A stretch of DNA of 16,736 nt from an uncultured Macromonas sp. (GCA_946481585.1 CAMLOF010000032.1:1-16736); one strand, 5' to 3'. Shown: positions 5,871-13,211, counted from the stretch's first letter. Numbers and translations: made by a program. The notes: generated by a model from the letters alone, not told the origin.

Positions 5871-7615
5871 TCCGCCATCAACGCGGCCGGATCGTCGCTG
5901 TGGACCACTTCCTGGGCCCAAGCTCGCAGTTTTCGCGTATCAGCCCGCAGGATTTGCTGTTTGACCGCCAGGATTTGCGAGGGGTGCATGGAAAAAGAGC
6001 GCAAGCCCAGGCCCAACAGCAACCGCGTCATGGTCACGTCCCCAGCCATTTCTCCACACACACTCACGCCCTTGCCCTGCGCACGGCATTCAGAAATGGT
6101 GTTGGCCACCAGCTGCAAAACCGCCGGGTGAAGCGGGTCGTACAGGTGGGCCACGGTCTCGTCCACGCGGTCAATGGCCAGGGTGTACTGGATCAGGTCG
6201 TTCGTTCCGATGGAGAGGTAATCGAAGTGCTTGAGGAACATGCGCACCGCCAGAGCTGCGGCAGGCACCTCGATCATCGCCCCCAGCTTGACCTTGCCAT
6301 AAACGGCAGCGCGCGCATCCAACTGCTCTTTGGCACGCGCGAGCAAGGCCTTGACCTGCAGTATCTCGCTCGAATGCGCCAACATGGGAATGAGCAGATT
6401 GATCTTGCCGTGTGCCGCTGCGCGCAACACGGCACGCAGCTGGGTCAGGAACATGGCTGGTTCAGAGAGGCTCCAGCGGATCGCGCGCAAACCCAAAGCA
6501 GGATTCAGGTGGTCGTCGCGTATGGAGCGGTCCAAAGGCTTGTCCGCTCCTACATCCACCGTGCGAATGGTGACTGGCAGACCGTGCATACCCTCGACGG
6601 CTCTGCGGTAGGCTTCGTATTGCTCCTCTTCGTCGGGGAGCTTGCCATCGCGCCCCATGAACAGGAACTCCGTGCGGAACAACCCCACCCCAACGGCGCC
6701 CACCGACAAGGCTGGCGTGCTGTCTTCTGGTTGCTCAATGTTGGCAAGCAACTCCACACGTTCGCCGTCCAAGGTGACGGCCGGGGTGTTCTTGATGCGC
6801 GACAAGCGCTCCCGCTCCACTTCGCCCTGGCGCTGCTTGAAGCCGTATTCGGCCAGCACGATGGGTGAAGGGTTGACAATGACCACACCCGTGTCGCCAT
6901 CGATGATGACCCAATCATCCTGCTGAACAAGGTGACTCGCCGTGCGCGCGCCCACCACGGCAGGTATGTCCATGCTGCGCGCGACGATGGCCGTGTGCGA
7001 CGTCTTGCCACCAACGTCCGTCACGAAACCCGCGAAGACACTCTGCTTGAACTGCAGCATGTCGGCTGGTGACAGGTCGTGCGCCACCAGCACCAGCGGG
7101 TCGTCCCTGAGGTCCTCGCCCGGTCCGTCGGCCACTGCAGGTGCACGCCCCACTGGCGAGGCCACCCCACGCATGTGCCTGAGCATGCGCTCAACGACTT
7201 GCTCCAGATCAGCCTTGCGCTCCCGCAGATAGGGGTCTTCCATTTCATCGAACTGCTTGGCCAACTGTTCGAGTTGGGATGTAAGCGCCCACTCCGCGTT
7301 GTAGTGGCGCTCTTGCACCCAATGCTTCACGCCTTCCTGAAGCTGCGTGTCCTGCAGCAGCATCAGGTGCACATCCAGCAGAGCCGTCAGTTCGTGGTGC
7401 GCACCCTTGTCGGCGCTTTCCAGCAGGGTCTGCTGCACACGCGTGATCTCGGCCACCACGGCGTCCCGGGCATCGCGCAGGCGGCTCAATTCGCCATGGA
7501 TCTGGTCTTCCCCGATGAAGTAGTGCGCCACGTCCATGCGGCTGGACGCGACCAGCACGGCACGCCCGATGGCGATGCCCCGTGAAACCGCCTGACCATG
7601 GACTGAGAACGTCAC
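5867..7615 (-). CDS. ptsI: PTS enzyme I (phosphoenolpyruvate-protein phosphotransferase)
   Basis: 582 residues, close to the usual 570-590. It moves phosphate from PEP to HPr in the cytosol. The N-terminal HPr-binding/phosphohistidine half contains GGKTSHTAIVARS with active-site His207. The C-terminal PEP-binding barrel carries the RTEFLFMGRDGKLP stretch (314-327), VDVGADKPL (353-361), GAMIEVPAA (445-453), SIGTNDLIQYTLAIDR (468-483) and the active-site Cys in CGEMAGD (C520). All catalytic landmarks are present, so the protein should be active. The start is a GTG at 7615 that overlaps the HPr stop (GTGA), with GGAGAAGG upstream, so it is coupled to ptsH. No EIIBC permease gene is nearby, which favours a regulatory rather than transport PTS. 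Confidence 0.97.
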   Translation of the reverse strand: MTFSVHGQAVSRGIAIGRAVLVASSRMDVAHYFIGEDQIHGELSRLRDARDAVVAEITRVQQTLLESADKGAHHELTALLDVHLMLLQDTQLQEGVKHWVQERHYNAEWALTSQLEQLAKQFDEMEDPYLRERKADLEQVVERMLRHMRGVASPVGRAPAVADGPGEDLRDDPLVLVAHDLSPADMLQFKQSVFAGFVTDVGGKTSHTAIVARSMDIPAVVGARTASHLVQQDDWVIIDGDTGVVIVNPSPIVLAEYGFKQRQGEVERERLSRIKNTPAVTLDGERVELLANIEQPEDSTPALSVGAVGVGLFRTEFLFMGRDGKLPDEEEQYEAYRRAVEGMHGLPVTIRTVDVGADKPLDRSIRDDHLNPALGLRAIRWSLSEPAMFLTQLRAVLRAAAHGKINLLIPMLAHSSEILQVKALLARAKEQLDARAAVYGKVKLGAMIEVPAAALAVRMFLKHFDYLSIGTNDLIQYTLAIDRVDETVAHLYDPLHPAVLQLVANTISECRAQGKGVSVCGEMAGDVTMTRLLLGLGLRSFSMHPSQILAVKQQILRADTRKLRAWAQEVVHSDDPAALMAD

Positions 7616-7881
7616 TCGCCTTCTCCAAACTTGTCGTTGATGAGCGCCAGCAGCGCGTCCATCGCCTGCTGCTCGTCAGGGCCGTCGGTTTCGATCTCCA
7701 CTTCCGACCCTAGGCCTGCGGCCAGCATCATCACCCCCATGATGCTTTTGGCATTGATGCGGCGACCATTGCGTGCCATCCAGACGTCGCAGGCAAAGCT
7801 GCCAGCGAGCTTTGTCAATTTGGCCGAGGCGCGGGCATGCAAGCCCAGCTTATTGCTGATGGTCGCGGTGGTTTTGATCAT
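7612..7881 (-). CDS. ptsH: HPr phosphocarrier protein
   Basis: 89 residues, the standard HPr size. The phosphate-accepting His is H15 in GLHARAS, and the regulatory Ser is S46 in AKSIMGVM, the site that HPr kinase uses where present. The protein takes phosphate from enzyme I and passes it to EIIA-type proteins. The ATG at 7881 lies inside the end of the EIIA gene (32-nt overlap), and the TGA overlaps the enzyme I GTG. All three are therefore likely made from one mRNA. S46 is conserved, but HPr kinase is not encoded in this window. Confidence 0.97.
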   Translation of the reverse strand: MIKTTATISNKLGLHARASAKLTKLAGSFACDVWMARNGRRINAKSIMGVMMLAAGLGSEVEIETDGPDEQQAMDALLALINDKFGEGE

Positions 7882-8296
7882 GGGTGCTTCTGCGCAACTG
7901 GTTCTGCGGTGCCGTCACCGACACCGGGATGACCCCCTGGGTTCCGCCAAGCATGGCGCGCGACACCAGCGCGTCCAGCGACTCGTGGCGGTACGAAACC
8001 GCGCGCAGCAGCATGGGCAGGTTGGCACCCGTCACCAGCCGGGTATGGATGCCATCGATCAGCTTGCTGGCCACGTTGCAAGGCGTTGCGCCAAAGATGT
8101 CGGAAAGAACCAGGGTATGAGGGGTTCCGAGCTGGCCAAGCAGCTGGCGCGCTTGCGCCAGTGTGGCCTCCGGAGCTTGTTCGGCGGGAACGTCCAGCGC
8201 GGCAACGCTGGCGGCAGCGTCTGGGAAGACGTGCAGCACGCATTGGCGCAGAGCCGATGCCAAAGGCGCATGGGCGATGACGAGTATGCCGTTCAT
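7850..8296 (-). CDS. PTS EIIA component, mannose/fructose (EIIA-Man) type
   Basis: 148 residues. The N-terminal MNGILVIAHAPLA matches EIIA-Man proteins, with His9 as the probable phosphorylation site. SDIFGATPCNVA (70-81) and LVTGANLPML (88-97) are further family landmarks. The C-terminal tail (RRSTHDQNHRDHQQ) is hydrophilic and is encoded partly in the overlap with ptsH. The ATG at 8296 overlaps the MFS transporter stop (ATGA). Without EIIB/EIIC partners nearby, this soluble EIIA probably acts as a phosphorylation-state sensor, as described for incomplete PTS in Proteobacteria. Its target cannot be read from the sequence. Confidence 0.93.
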   Translation of the reverse strand: MNGILVIAHAPLASALRQCVLHVFPDAAASVAALDVPAEQAPEATLAQARQLLGQLGTPHTLVLSDIFGATPCNVASKLIDGIHTRLVTGANLPMLLRAVSYRHESLDALVSRAMLGGTQGVIPVSVTAPQNQLRRSTHDQNHRDHQQ

Positions 8297-9573
8297 GATG
8301 GGCGATTATGAGCCTTGACGGACAGGAAGTAGCCGTAAGAAAGCAGGCAAACGATCAGGAATGTCCCCATGGCCCCGCGAAACGCCTGGGCCTCGGTCCA
8401 GCCAAAAGCTCCCCACAGGTCAATCATCAAGCCGATGGCCCACTGCATCACGAATACGCCTGCAAAAATCACGAGGTTGTAGGCTGACAGCGCCCTGCCC
8501 GCCATGGATGCCGGAAATGCCATGGCCACGGCTGGCTGCGATAGCCCCAGGAATGTGGACGACACACAGAACCAGGCCCAATGCATCCACGACGTTGACT
8601 CGCCATTGGCCACGTTCCAGGCCAACGCCAGGAAGCTCATCGGCAGGCCCCAGGCAATCAAAGACTCAACGCGCACCCCGCGCCTTGAGAGCCCCGGCGT
8701 GACGACACCCCACAACCAGAAGGTGCACAGCATGGCCAGATTGATCCCGAACAGCCCCGACGCCGCTTGCGCAGGCGTCAGACCACTGACTTTTACCAGC
8801 CAAGGCCCAGCCCACAGGGTCTGCACCGCCACCATGCCGCCGTAATTGAAGAACCCGACCGGGCTCATCTTGCGGAAGTAAGGGTGGCGCCATATTTGGC
8901 CGTAGCCGCCCTGGTCTTTGGCCTTGTCTGCGCCCTTGGCGCTCAATTGGGCAGAGTCGCTGCTCTGCCAAGGGGGTGAAAGCCAGGTGATCAGCAACAT
9001 CGTCACGACGAAAGCCGCCGCCAGCAACCAGAAGAGCCCCCGCCAGCCCACCATCGGCATCAGCCACTGCACTGGCAAGGTAGAAGCCACCATGCCCATG
9101 GAGCCGGTCATCAGCATCCAGGCGTTCGCACGCAACTGCATGGACTGTGGCAGCCAGCGCCGGTAACCGGTCAGTGGTGCCATCAAACAAGCGCTTACCC
9201 CTGCGCCAGTCAGTACACGCGCGGCCAGCAACCCAGTAAAGCTGGATGCTTGCGCGAACGCTATGCAGCCCAACACGGCCAATGCCAGAAAGACCAGCAC
9301 GACCCGCTTCGGCCCATAGCGGTCTAGCCAATGCCCCAGCGGCAGCTGCGTGGCCGCAAACCCGAGAAAGTACCCGCCTGCCAGCAACCCCAGGTCTCTG
9401 GCTTGAAGCGCCAGTTCCGCACTGAGGGTTGGGGCAAGCGTGGCCGTCACAGCCCGCACCAGTGCAGACAGAAAGTAGGCCGATGCGAACGCCAGGAACA
9501 CCCAGACGGCCAGGCGCGTGCTCAAGGGCTGGATCGACGAATGCGACGGAGTGACTGTGGCGCCTGAACTCAT
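8293..9573 (-). CDS. MFS-family transporter (12 predicted membrane helices)
   Basis: 426 residues from ATG 9573, almost all hydrophobic helices. The loop between helices 2 and 3 carries the MFS signature GHWLDRYGPKRVVL. A charged central loop (SSDSAQLSAKGADKAKDQ) separates the two six-helix halves. The protein is therefore an inner-membrane secondary transporter, but substrate and direction cannot be assigned. The frame remains open to 9753 but that extension would overlap the upstream lipoprotein gene and has no hydrophobic start, so ATG 9573 is preferred despite lacking a clear Shine-Dalgarno site. It begins 20 nt after the lipoprotein gene and ends in an ATGA overlap with EIIA, so its expression is probably tied to the PTS genes. 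Confidence 0.9.
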   Translation of the reverse strand: MSSGATVTPSHSSIQPLSTRLAVWVFLAFASAYFLSALVRAVTATLAPTLSAELALQARDLGLLAGGYFLGFAATQLPLGHWLDRYGPKRVVLVFLALAVLGCIAFAQASSFTGLLAARVLTGAGVSACLMAPLTGYRRWLPQSMQLRANAWMLMTGSMGMVASTLPVQWLMPMVGWRGLFWLLAAAFVVTMLLITWLSPPWQSSDSAQLSAKGADKAKDQGGYGQIWRHPYFRKMSPVGFFNYGGMVAVQTLWAGPWLVKVSGLTPAQAASGLFGINLAMLCTFWLWGVVTPGLSRRGVRVESLIAWGLPMSFLALAWNVANGESTSWMHWAWFCVSSTFLGLSQPAVAMAFPASMAGRALSAYNLVIFAGVFVMQWAIGLMIDLWGAFGWTEAQAFRGAMGTFLIVCLLSYGYFLSVKAHNRPS

Positions 9574-9593
9574 GAATAAACACGCTAATAGGT

Positions 9594-10157
9594 TCAATCG
9601 AACCGCAGCGATTCGAAATACATGTCCTGGGCGGCCTTTGGCAACGCCTCGCCATACACACCCACTTGGACGAGCCATGGCCCTTTGGCCAACCACCTGA
9701 CCTGCACCACCAGCGGCCGCCCCATGTGGTTCAAGCCTGGGCCGGTCCAGCATTCCGAAATGGTGGCCCCGGCAATTTCACAGGGCGCGCTCTGCCAGCC
9801 TTCAGGCGGCAGACCATCTTTCGTCGGCGTTTGCTTCAGGCTGGCCCAGGAGGCTGATCGCCATTGCCTGAGTGCCAATTGCGTGTCATGTCCGTCCTGC
9901 GGCAGCTGTACAGCACCCAGCGCAAACGTCGTTTCGCCGACGTCACAACTCACCATTTGCAAGCGTACATCAGGCTGCCCCGGCCCGAGCAAGGGCACGT
10001 CGCGGTCAGCACGCTCCGGCTTGCACGGCAAGAGCGCGCGCAAGGGTACGCCATCGGGGCGGGCATCGCGCCAGTTGTAGGCTGGGCTGCACCCCCCAAG
10101 GACCACGGTCAAGCACAGCAGCCAACCGAGCACCGCGGGCACGGATCTACAGTTCAT
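9594..10157 (-). CDS. Predicted lipoprotein of unknown function
   Basis: 187 residues. It begins with a typical lipoprotein signal: a basic start, hydrophobic VPAVLGWLLCLTVVL, and lipobox LGGC with Cys23. The mature part is soluble, has three or four further Cys residues (for example in LLPCKPERA, SCDVG, APCEIAG and SECWTG), and ends with RWLAKGPWLVQVGVYG...AAQDMYFESLRFD. That ending resembles small periplasmic lipoproteins that carry a conserved C-terminal strand pair. I do not recognise a named family. Ser at +2 suggests outer-membrane sorting. It is the first gene of the minus-strand run into the MFS and PTS genes. Its ATG (10157) has only a weak ribosome-binding site and lies downstream of a terminator-like hairpin. 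Confidence 0.85.
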   Translation of the reverse strand: MNCRSVPAVLGWLLCLTVVLGGCSPAYNWRDARPDGVPLRALLPCKPERADRDVPLLGPGQPDVRLQMVSCDVGETTFALGAVQLPQDGHDTQLALRQWRSASWASLKQTPTKDGLPPEGWQSAPCEIAGATISECWTGPGLNHMGRPLVVQVRWLAKGPWLVQVGVYGEALPKAAQDMYFESLRFD

Positions 10158-10174
10158 TTATTCAGTGCCGTCAG

Positions 10175-10210
10175 AAAAAAGCGCGCCGCCTGTTTTTTGC
10201 AGGTGCGCGC
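10175..10210 (-). terminator. Terminator-like hairpin plus T-run in the lipoprotein gene leader
   Basis: On the minus strand a GC-rich stem (GCGCGC paired with GCGCGC, then CCTG with CAGG across a small internal loop; 10181-10210) is followed directly by six T (10175-10180). This is the form of an intrinsic terminator. It ends 17 nt before the ATG of the lipoprotein gene on the same strand. It may stop transcription entering from the right, or act as an attenuator if the promoter lies farther right. It does not terminate any visible minus-strand gene, because the region to its right belongs to a plus-strand gene. Confidence 0.55.
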
Positions 10211-10293
10211 ACAATATGGGTGATGGATGGTATCCGGATTCCCAAAACAGCGTTTGCGCCGACCCCATCCTGACGTGACCGAATTCCCTCAGC

Positions 10294-10728
10294 ATGAACA
10301 CGATCAATCCTGACGGCCTGCCCGAGATATTGCCTTTGCCGGCGTCGCTATTGGCCGCAGCGCAAGCCGCACGCACCCTGCGCGAGCCGCTCATCGTCAT
10401 GGTGACGCTGAAGGGTTGTGCCTTTTGCGATATTGTGCGTAACAACTATCTGGGGCCAATGTACCGCAAGGGCGAGGTATATGCAGTCCAAGTCAACATG
10501 CTGGACCGCAAGTCTGCACTGCAGGACCTGCGCGGGCAGACCACCACGCCCTACGACCAGGCACGGGCTTGGCGTGCCCGCATTGCGCCCACGGTGCTCT
10601 TCCTCGATTACGAGGGCCGCGAGATAGCTGAACGACTCGAAGGCATGAACCTGGCAGACTTCTACGGCGCCTATCTGCAAGAACGCATTGACGAAGCACG
10701 CAAAAAATTGCGCTCGACTAAAAGTTGA
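10294..10728 (+). CDS. Thioredoxin-fold protein (SoxW-like CxxC)
   Basis: 144 residues. A thioredoxin-type active site GCAFCD (C42, C45) follows beta-strand LIVMVTLK, and a cis-Pro lies in RIAPTVLFLD (P99), so a CxxC oxidoreductase fold is well supported. TTTPYDQARAW (83-93) and the following region fit SoxW/thioredoxin-like relatives. There is no obvious signal peptide: upstream in-frame codons run into a stop at 10276, and residues 12-26 are only mildly hydrophobic. Its location (cytosol or periplasm) is therefore unsettled. No Shine-Dalgarno site precedes the ATG; a C-rich CCCTC lies there instead. The TlpA-like gene follows 72 nt later on the same strand, which suggests a shared thiol-redox task. 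Confidence 0.85.
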   Translation: MNTINPDGLPEILPLPASLLAAAQAARTLREPLIVMVTLKGCAFCDIVRNNYLGPMYRKGEVYAVQVNMLDRKSALQDLRGQTTTPYDQARAWRARIAPTVLFLDYEGREIAERLEGMNLADFYGAYLQERIDEARKKLRSTKS

Positions 10729-10800
10729 CTGGTGCTGCGATTGAACTTTTCTTTGTCGCCTGCGTCTTTCTTTGTGTCCACACGGATTCCCTCCCCCGCC

Positions 10801-11316
10801 ATGAAAGCTCTGAATTTTTCCGATCGTCGCAACCACCTCAAACTCCTGGGCGGGCTGCTGGCGAGCCCGCTGCTGCTGGGAGCTTGTGGCAGCCGCGATA
10901 CCGCACCCCAGTCTCAGTTCGTGCTGCTGGACGGCAGCACCATGACCACTGCAGACCTCAAAGGCAAGGTCACCCTGGTCAACTTCTGGGCGACCACCTG
11001 CGTCACCTGCGTGAAAGAGATGCCCAGCATCATTCAGACGCACAACAAATACAAAGATCAGGGCTTGGAGACCGTGGCTGTTGCCATGAGCTATGACCCA
11101 CCTGACTGGGTAGCAAACTTCGCAAGCAGCAGGCAACTTCCCTTCAAGGTCGCCCTTGACAACACTGGAGAGATTGCCAGGGACTGGGGTGACGTCAAAC
11201 TCACGCCAACCACCTACATCGTCGACAAAAAGGGGCAGATCGTGAAGCGATATGTCGGCGAACCCGAGTTTTCCGCCCTGCACCAGTTGCTTGAAAAGCT
11301 TCTGGCAGAAGCGTGA
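10801..11316 (+). CDS. TlpA/ResA-like thiol-disulfide lipoprotein
   Basis: 171 residues from ATG 10801. A lipoprotein signal ends in LGAC (Cys29), and RR-N-H-L-K (residues 9-14) before the hydrophobic core resembles a Tat motif. The mature protein has a TlpA-family thioredoxin fold: VTLVNFWATTCVTCVKEMP (C67, C70), cis-Pro in LTPTTYIVDKKG (P136), and C-terminal GQIVKRYVGEP. Such proteins usually reduce periplasmic disulfides, for example in cytochrome c or copper-protein assembly. The partner is not identifiable here, though a cytochrome c' gene lies just beyond. A GTG at 10732 would add 23 residues and bury the signal, so it is less likely. The start is preceded by a C-rich stretch with no ribosome-binding site. 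It converges with the cytochrome c' gene. Confidence 0.9.
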   Translation: MKALNFSDRRNHLKLLGGLLASPLLLGACGSRDTAPQSQFVLLDGSTMTTADLKGKVTLVNFWATTCVTCVKEMPSIIQTHNKYKDQGLETVAVAMSYDPPDWVANFASSRQLPFKVALDNTGEIARDWGDVKLTPTTYIVDKKGQIVKRYVGEPEFSALHQLLEKLLAEA

Positions 11317-11328
11317 CCAGACTGTGAC

Positions 11329-11354
11329 CGGCGCTCGGTTTGCCGCGAGCGCCG
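11329..11354. terminator. 9-bp hairpin between convergent TlpA-like and cytochrome c' genes
   Basis: CGGCGCTCG (11329-11337) and CGAGCGCCG (11346-11354) are perfect inverted repeats around an 8-nt loop. The hairpin lies in the 45-nt gap between two convergent stop codons. No T-run is present on either side, so it is a plausible but weak bidirectional terminator. Confidence 0.45.
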
Positions 11355-11361
11355 CGCACGC

Positions 11362-11811
11362 TCATTGACGGTACGCGTCGTGACAAGCCTTGCAGGCAGC
11401 AGCAGCTTCTCCGAAAGTTTTCTTCACCGCATCCAGGTTCCCGGTACGGGCGGCTGAATCCAGGGCAGCCACAGCCGTCATCATCTTGTTCTGCGCGCCG
11501 CGGAACTTGTCCGTTTCCATCCAGATTTCCGGCTTCGCCTTGCTTTTGAGATCTTCCGTCTCAGGGCCAAAGGCCGCCCAGGGCAGCTTGCTCATGGTCA
11601 GCACTACGGCCGCGTTTTCCTGCACAGCCTTAGCGTCAAAAGGAACACGTCCGTTGGCCATGGCGCCAATCCGCACAAAATGCTGGTTCATGACGTAAAG
11701 CGCTCCTTGCCTGTATCTCACCGCATCCTCGGGCTTCTGAAACTGCGCATGCGCCACACCAGATACGGCAGTGAGGCCTGCCGCCAACACCAATGCAAAA
11801 CGAACCTTCAT
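11362..11811 (-). CDS. Periplasmic cytochrome c'
   Basis: 149 residues with a Sec signal peptide (MKVRFALVLAAGLTAVSGVAHA, likely cut after residue 22). A single c-type heme motif, CKACH (C140-C143-H144), lies near the C-terminus, as in class II cytochromes c'. VRYRQGALYVM (31-41) is the usual helix A signature, and the spacing to the heme motif fits a four-helix bundle. These proteins bind NO or other small gases and may protect against nitrosative stress; exact physiology varies. AGAGGAAAGG precedes the ATG. The gene is divergent from the cytochrome b561 gene, sharing an intergenic region with an 18-bp palindrome, and the two products probably act in the same electron-transfer context. Confidence 0.95.
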   Translation of the reverse strand: MKVRFALVLAAGLTAVSGVAHAQFQKPEDAVRYRQGALYVMNQHFVRIGAMANGRVPFDAKAVQENAAVVLTMSKLPWAAFGPETEDLKSKAKPEIWMETDKFRGAQNKMMTAVAALDSAARTGNLDAVKKTFGEAAAACKACHDAYRQ

Positions 11812-11841
11812 GGTGACCTTTCCTCTCAGTGTTTAGGACGG

Positions 11842-11859
11842 AGCCATTGATCAATGGCT
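11842..11859. promoter_or_regulatory. 18-bp perfect palindrome in the divergent cytochrome region
   Basis: AGCCATTGATCAATGGCT is a perfect palindrome with no gap, lying 31 nt upstream of the cytochrome c' ATG and 89 nt upstream of the cytochrome b561 ATG. It fits a dimeric regulator operator. The TTGATCAA core resembles halves of an FNR box but lacks the usual 4-nt spacer, so FNR control is not claimed. No other clear promoter elements could be fixed here. Confidence 0.5.
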
Positions 11860-11947
11860 ATAGCAGTCTATGCTTTTATCATTGTTGAGTTCTGAGCCGG
11901 GAGAAACGCTTGCGCTCCAACCCATCTGATGTTCAAGAGGAAGCACC

Positions 11948-12613
11948 ATGCACCGCATCCGCGTCTGGGACCTGCCCACCCGCCTCTTCCACTGGACTTT
12001 GGCCCTGGCTGTGTTGGGGTTGGTTGTCACGGCCAACCTTGGCGGCAACTGGATGATCTGGCACATGCGGCTGGGCTACAGCGTCTTTGCGCTGCTGCTC
12101 TTCAGATTCGTTTGGGGCTTTGTAGGCGGGCGCTGGTCGCGCTTCACACATTTTGTCTACGGACCCGCGCAGGTCTTGCGCTACATCCGTGGTCAAGGCA
12201 ACCAAACGCAAGCCGTCGGGCATTCTCCGTTGGGGGCATTGTCGGTATTTGCCTTGTTATTCATGTTGAGCGCCCAAGTTGGCACAGGCCTGTTCAGCGA
12301 CGACGAAATTGCATTCTTCGGCCCCCTGGTCAGCCTGGTGTCCAGCGATACCGTCGCACTGCTAACTTGGTACCACAAGAACATTGGAAAGCCCGCGCTC
12401 ATTGCGCTTGTCGTGCTGCACATCCTTGCGGTGCTTTACTACCGATTTGTGAAGCGAAGCGATTTGCTCGGCGCTATGATTGGAGGGGACAAGCTGCTTG
12501 ACCATCACACCGAAAACTCTGCAGACGGCCCGCGTGAAAGACTTCTTGCAGTGCTTGTGCTCGCCTTGTGCGTGATGGCGGTTTGGTGGGTGACCGGCCT
12601 GGGTACAACTTGA
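11948..12613 (+). CDS. Cytochrome b561-type membrane b-heme protein
   Basis: 221 residues. It begins RVWDLPTRLFHWTLA, typical of the prokaryotic b561 family. Four hydrophobic helices carry candidate heme ligands H15 (LFHW), H39 (WHMRLGY), H143 (WYHKNIGK) and H158 (LHILAV), with GHSPLG (91-96) in the conserved loop. A fifth hydrophobic segment (about 199-217) is at the C-terminus. The protein should carry electrons between the quinone pool or a redox partner and periplasmic c-type cytochromes; the divergent cytochrome c' gene is the obvious candidate partner, by inference. AGAGGAAG lies 5 nt before the ATG, which supports the start. The GNAT gene follows after 18 nt. Confidence 0.93.
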   Translation: MHRIRVWDLPTRLFHWTLALAVLGLVVTANLGGNWMIWHMRLGYSVFALLLFRFVWGFVGGRWSRFTHFVYGPAQVLRYIRGQGNQTQAVGHSPLGALSVFALLFMLSAQVGTGLFSDDEIAFFGPLVSLVSSDTVALLTWYHKNIGKPALIALVVLHILAVLYYRFVKRSDLLGAMIGGDKLLDHHTENSADGPRERLLAVLVLALCVMAVWWVTGLGTT

Positions 12614-12631
12614 TGACGTATAGTGCACGGC

Positions 12632-13162
12632 ATGGGTGACAGCACTGAGGGCCCCGCGTTGGCCCAAGACGAAACTCCTCAAACTCGAATCGCCGTACGG
12701 GCCGCCAACGGACCGGAAGACGTGGCCGTGGTCCGCGAGTTGTTCTTGGAATACCAGTCTGACATTGGCATTGACCTGTGCTTTCAAGGGTTCGACCGGG
12801 AGCTGGCAGCCTTGCCAGGCGACTATTCGCCCCCGCTAGGCGGACTCTTCCTGGCTTATGTCGACAATGAAGCCGCTGGCTGCTGCGCGTTTCGTCCCTT
12901 GCCCGACAGCGACTATGCAAACGCGTGCGAGATGAAACGTCTGTTTGTGCGCCGGGCATTCCGAGGGTTCGGCCTGGGGCGCTTGCTGGTGGAGCAAATA
13001 CTGCTGCAAGCCAAGCAGTCCGGCTACGACGCCATGCTTCTCGACACTCTGAGCGACATGGAGGCCGCGCGTCAGCTTTACCAGGAGGTGGGCTTCGAGG
13101 AGGTCGCCCCCTACTATCACAACCCACTTCCTGGGGCCCACTATCTGAAAGTGGACCTCTGA
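12632..13162 (+). CDS. GNAT-family N-acetyltransferase
   Basis: 176 residues from ATG 12632; a GTG at 12623 would add three. The acetyl-CoA motif A is EMKRLFVRRAFRGFGLGRLL, with R111-GFGLG forming the pyrophosphate-binding loop (R/Q-x-x-G-x-G/A). Motif B includes ARQLYQEVGFEEVAPYYHNPL (147-166). Substrate is unknown; this subfamily acts on small molecules or protein N-termini. It follows the b561 gene by 18 nt on the same strand but has no recognisable ribosome-binding site, so translation may depend on coupling. It converges with the peroxiredoxin gene. Confidence 0.88.
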   Translation: MGDSTEGPALAQDETPQTRIAVRAANGPEDVAVVRELFLEYQSDIGIDLCFQGFDRELAALPGDYSPPLGGLFLAYVDNEAAGCCAFRPLPDSDYANACEMKRLFVRRAFRGFGLGRLLVEQILLQAKQSGYDAMLLDTLSDMEAARQLYQEVGFEEVAPYYHNPLPGAHYLKVDL

Positions 13163-13187
13163 GCCCACACCCGAGTGGGTGGGGCTC
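13161..13187. terminator. GC-rich hairpin at the convergent GNAT / peroxiredoxin junction
   Basis: GAGCCC-ACACCC (13161-13172) pairs with GGGTGGGGCTC (13177-13187) with one bulged A and a 4-nt loop. It begins inside the GNAT stop codon. No T-run follows, so intrinsic termination would be weak. It may end both convergent transcripts. Confidence 0.4.
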
Positions 13188-13211
13188 AGTTCAGAACCCG
13201 CAGGCTCAGAG

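Noticed and set aside
8666..9661. Second minus-strand frame inside the MFS gene
   Set aside because: It is out of frame with the hydrophobic MFS product, has no membrane pattern, and lacks a start site.
11847..11854. FNR/ANR box at TTGATCAA
   Set aside because: The two half-sites directly abut. An FNR site needs TTGAT-N4-ATCAA, so the spacing is wrong.
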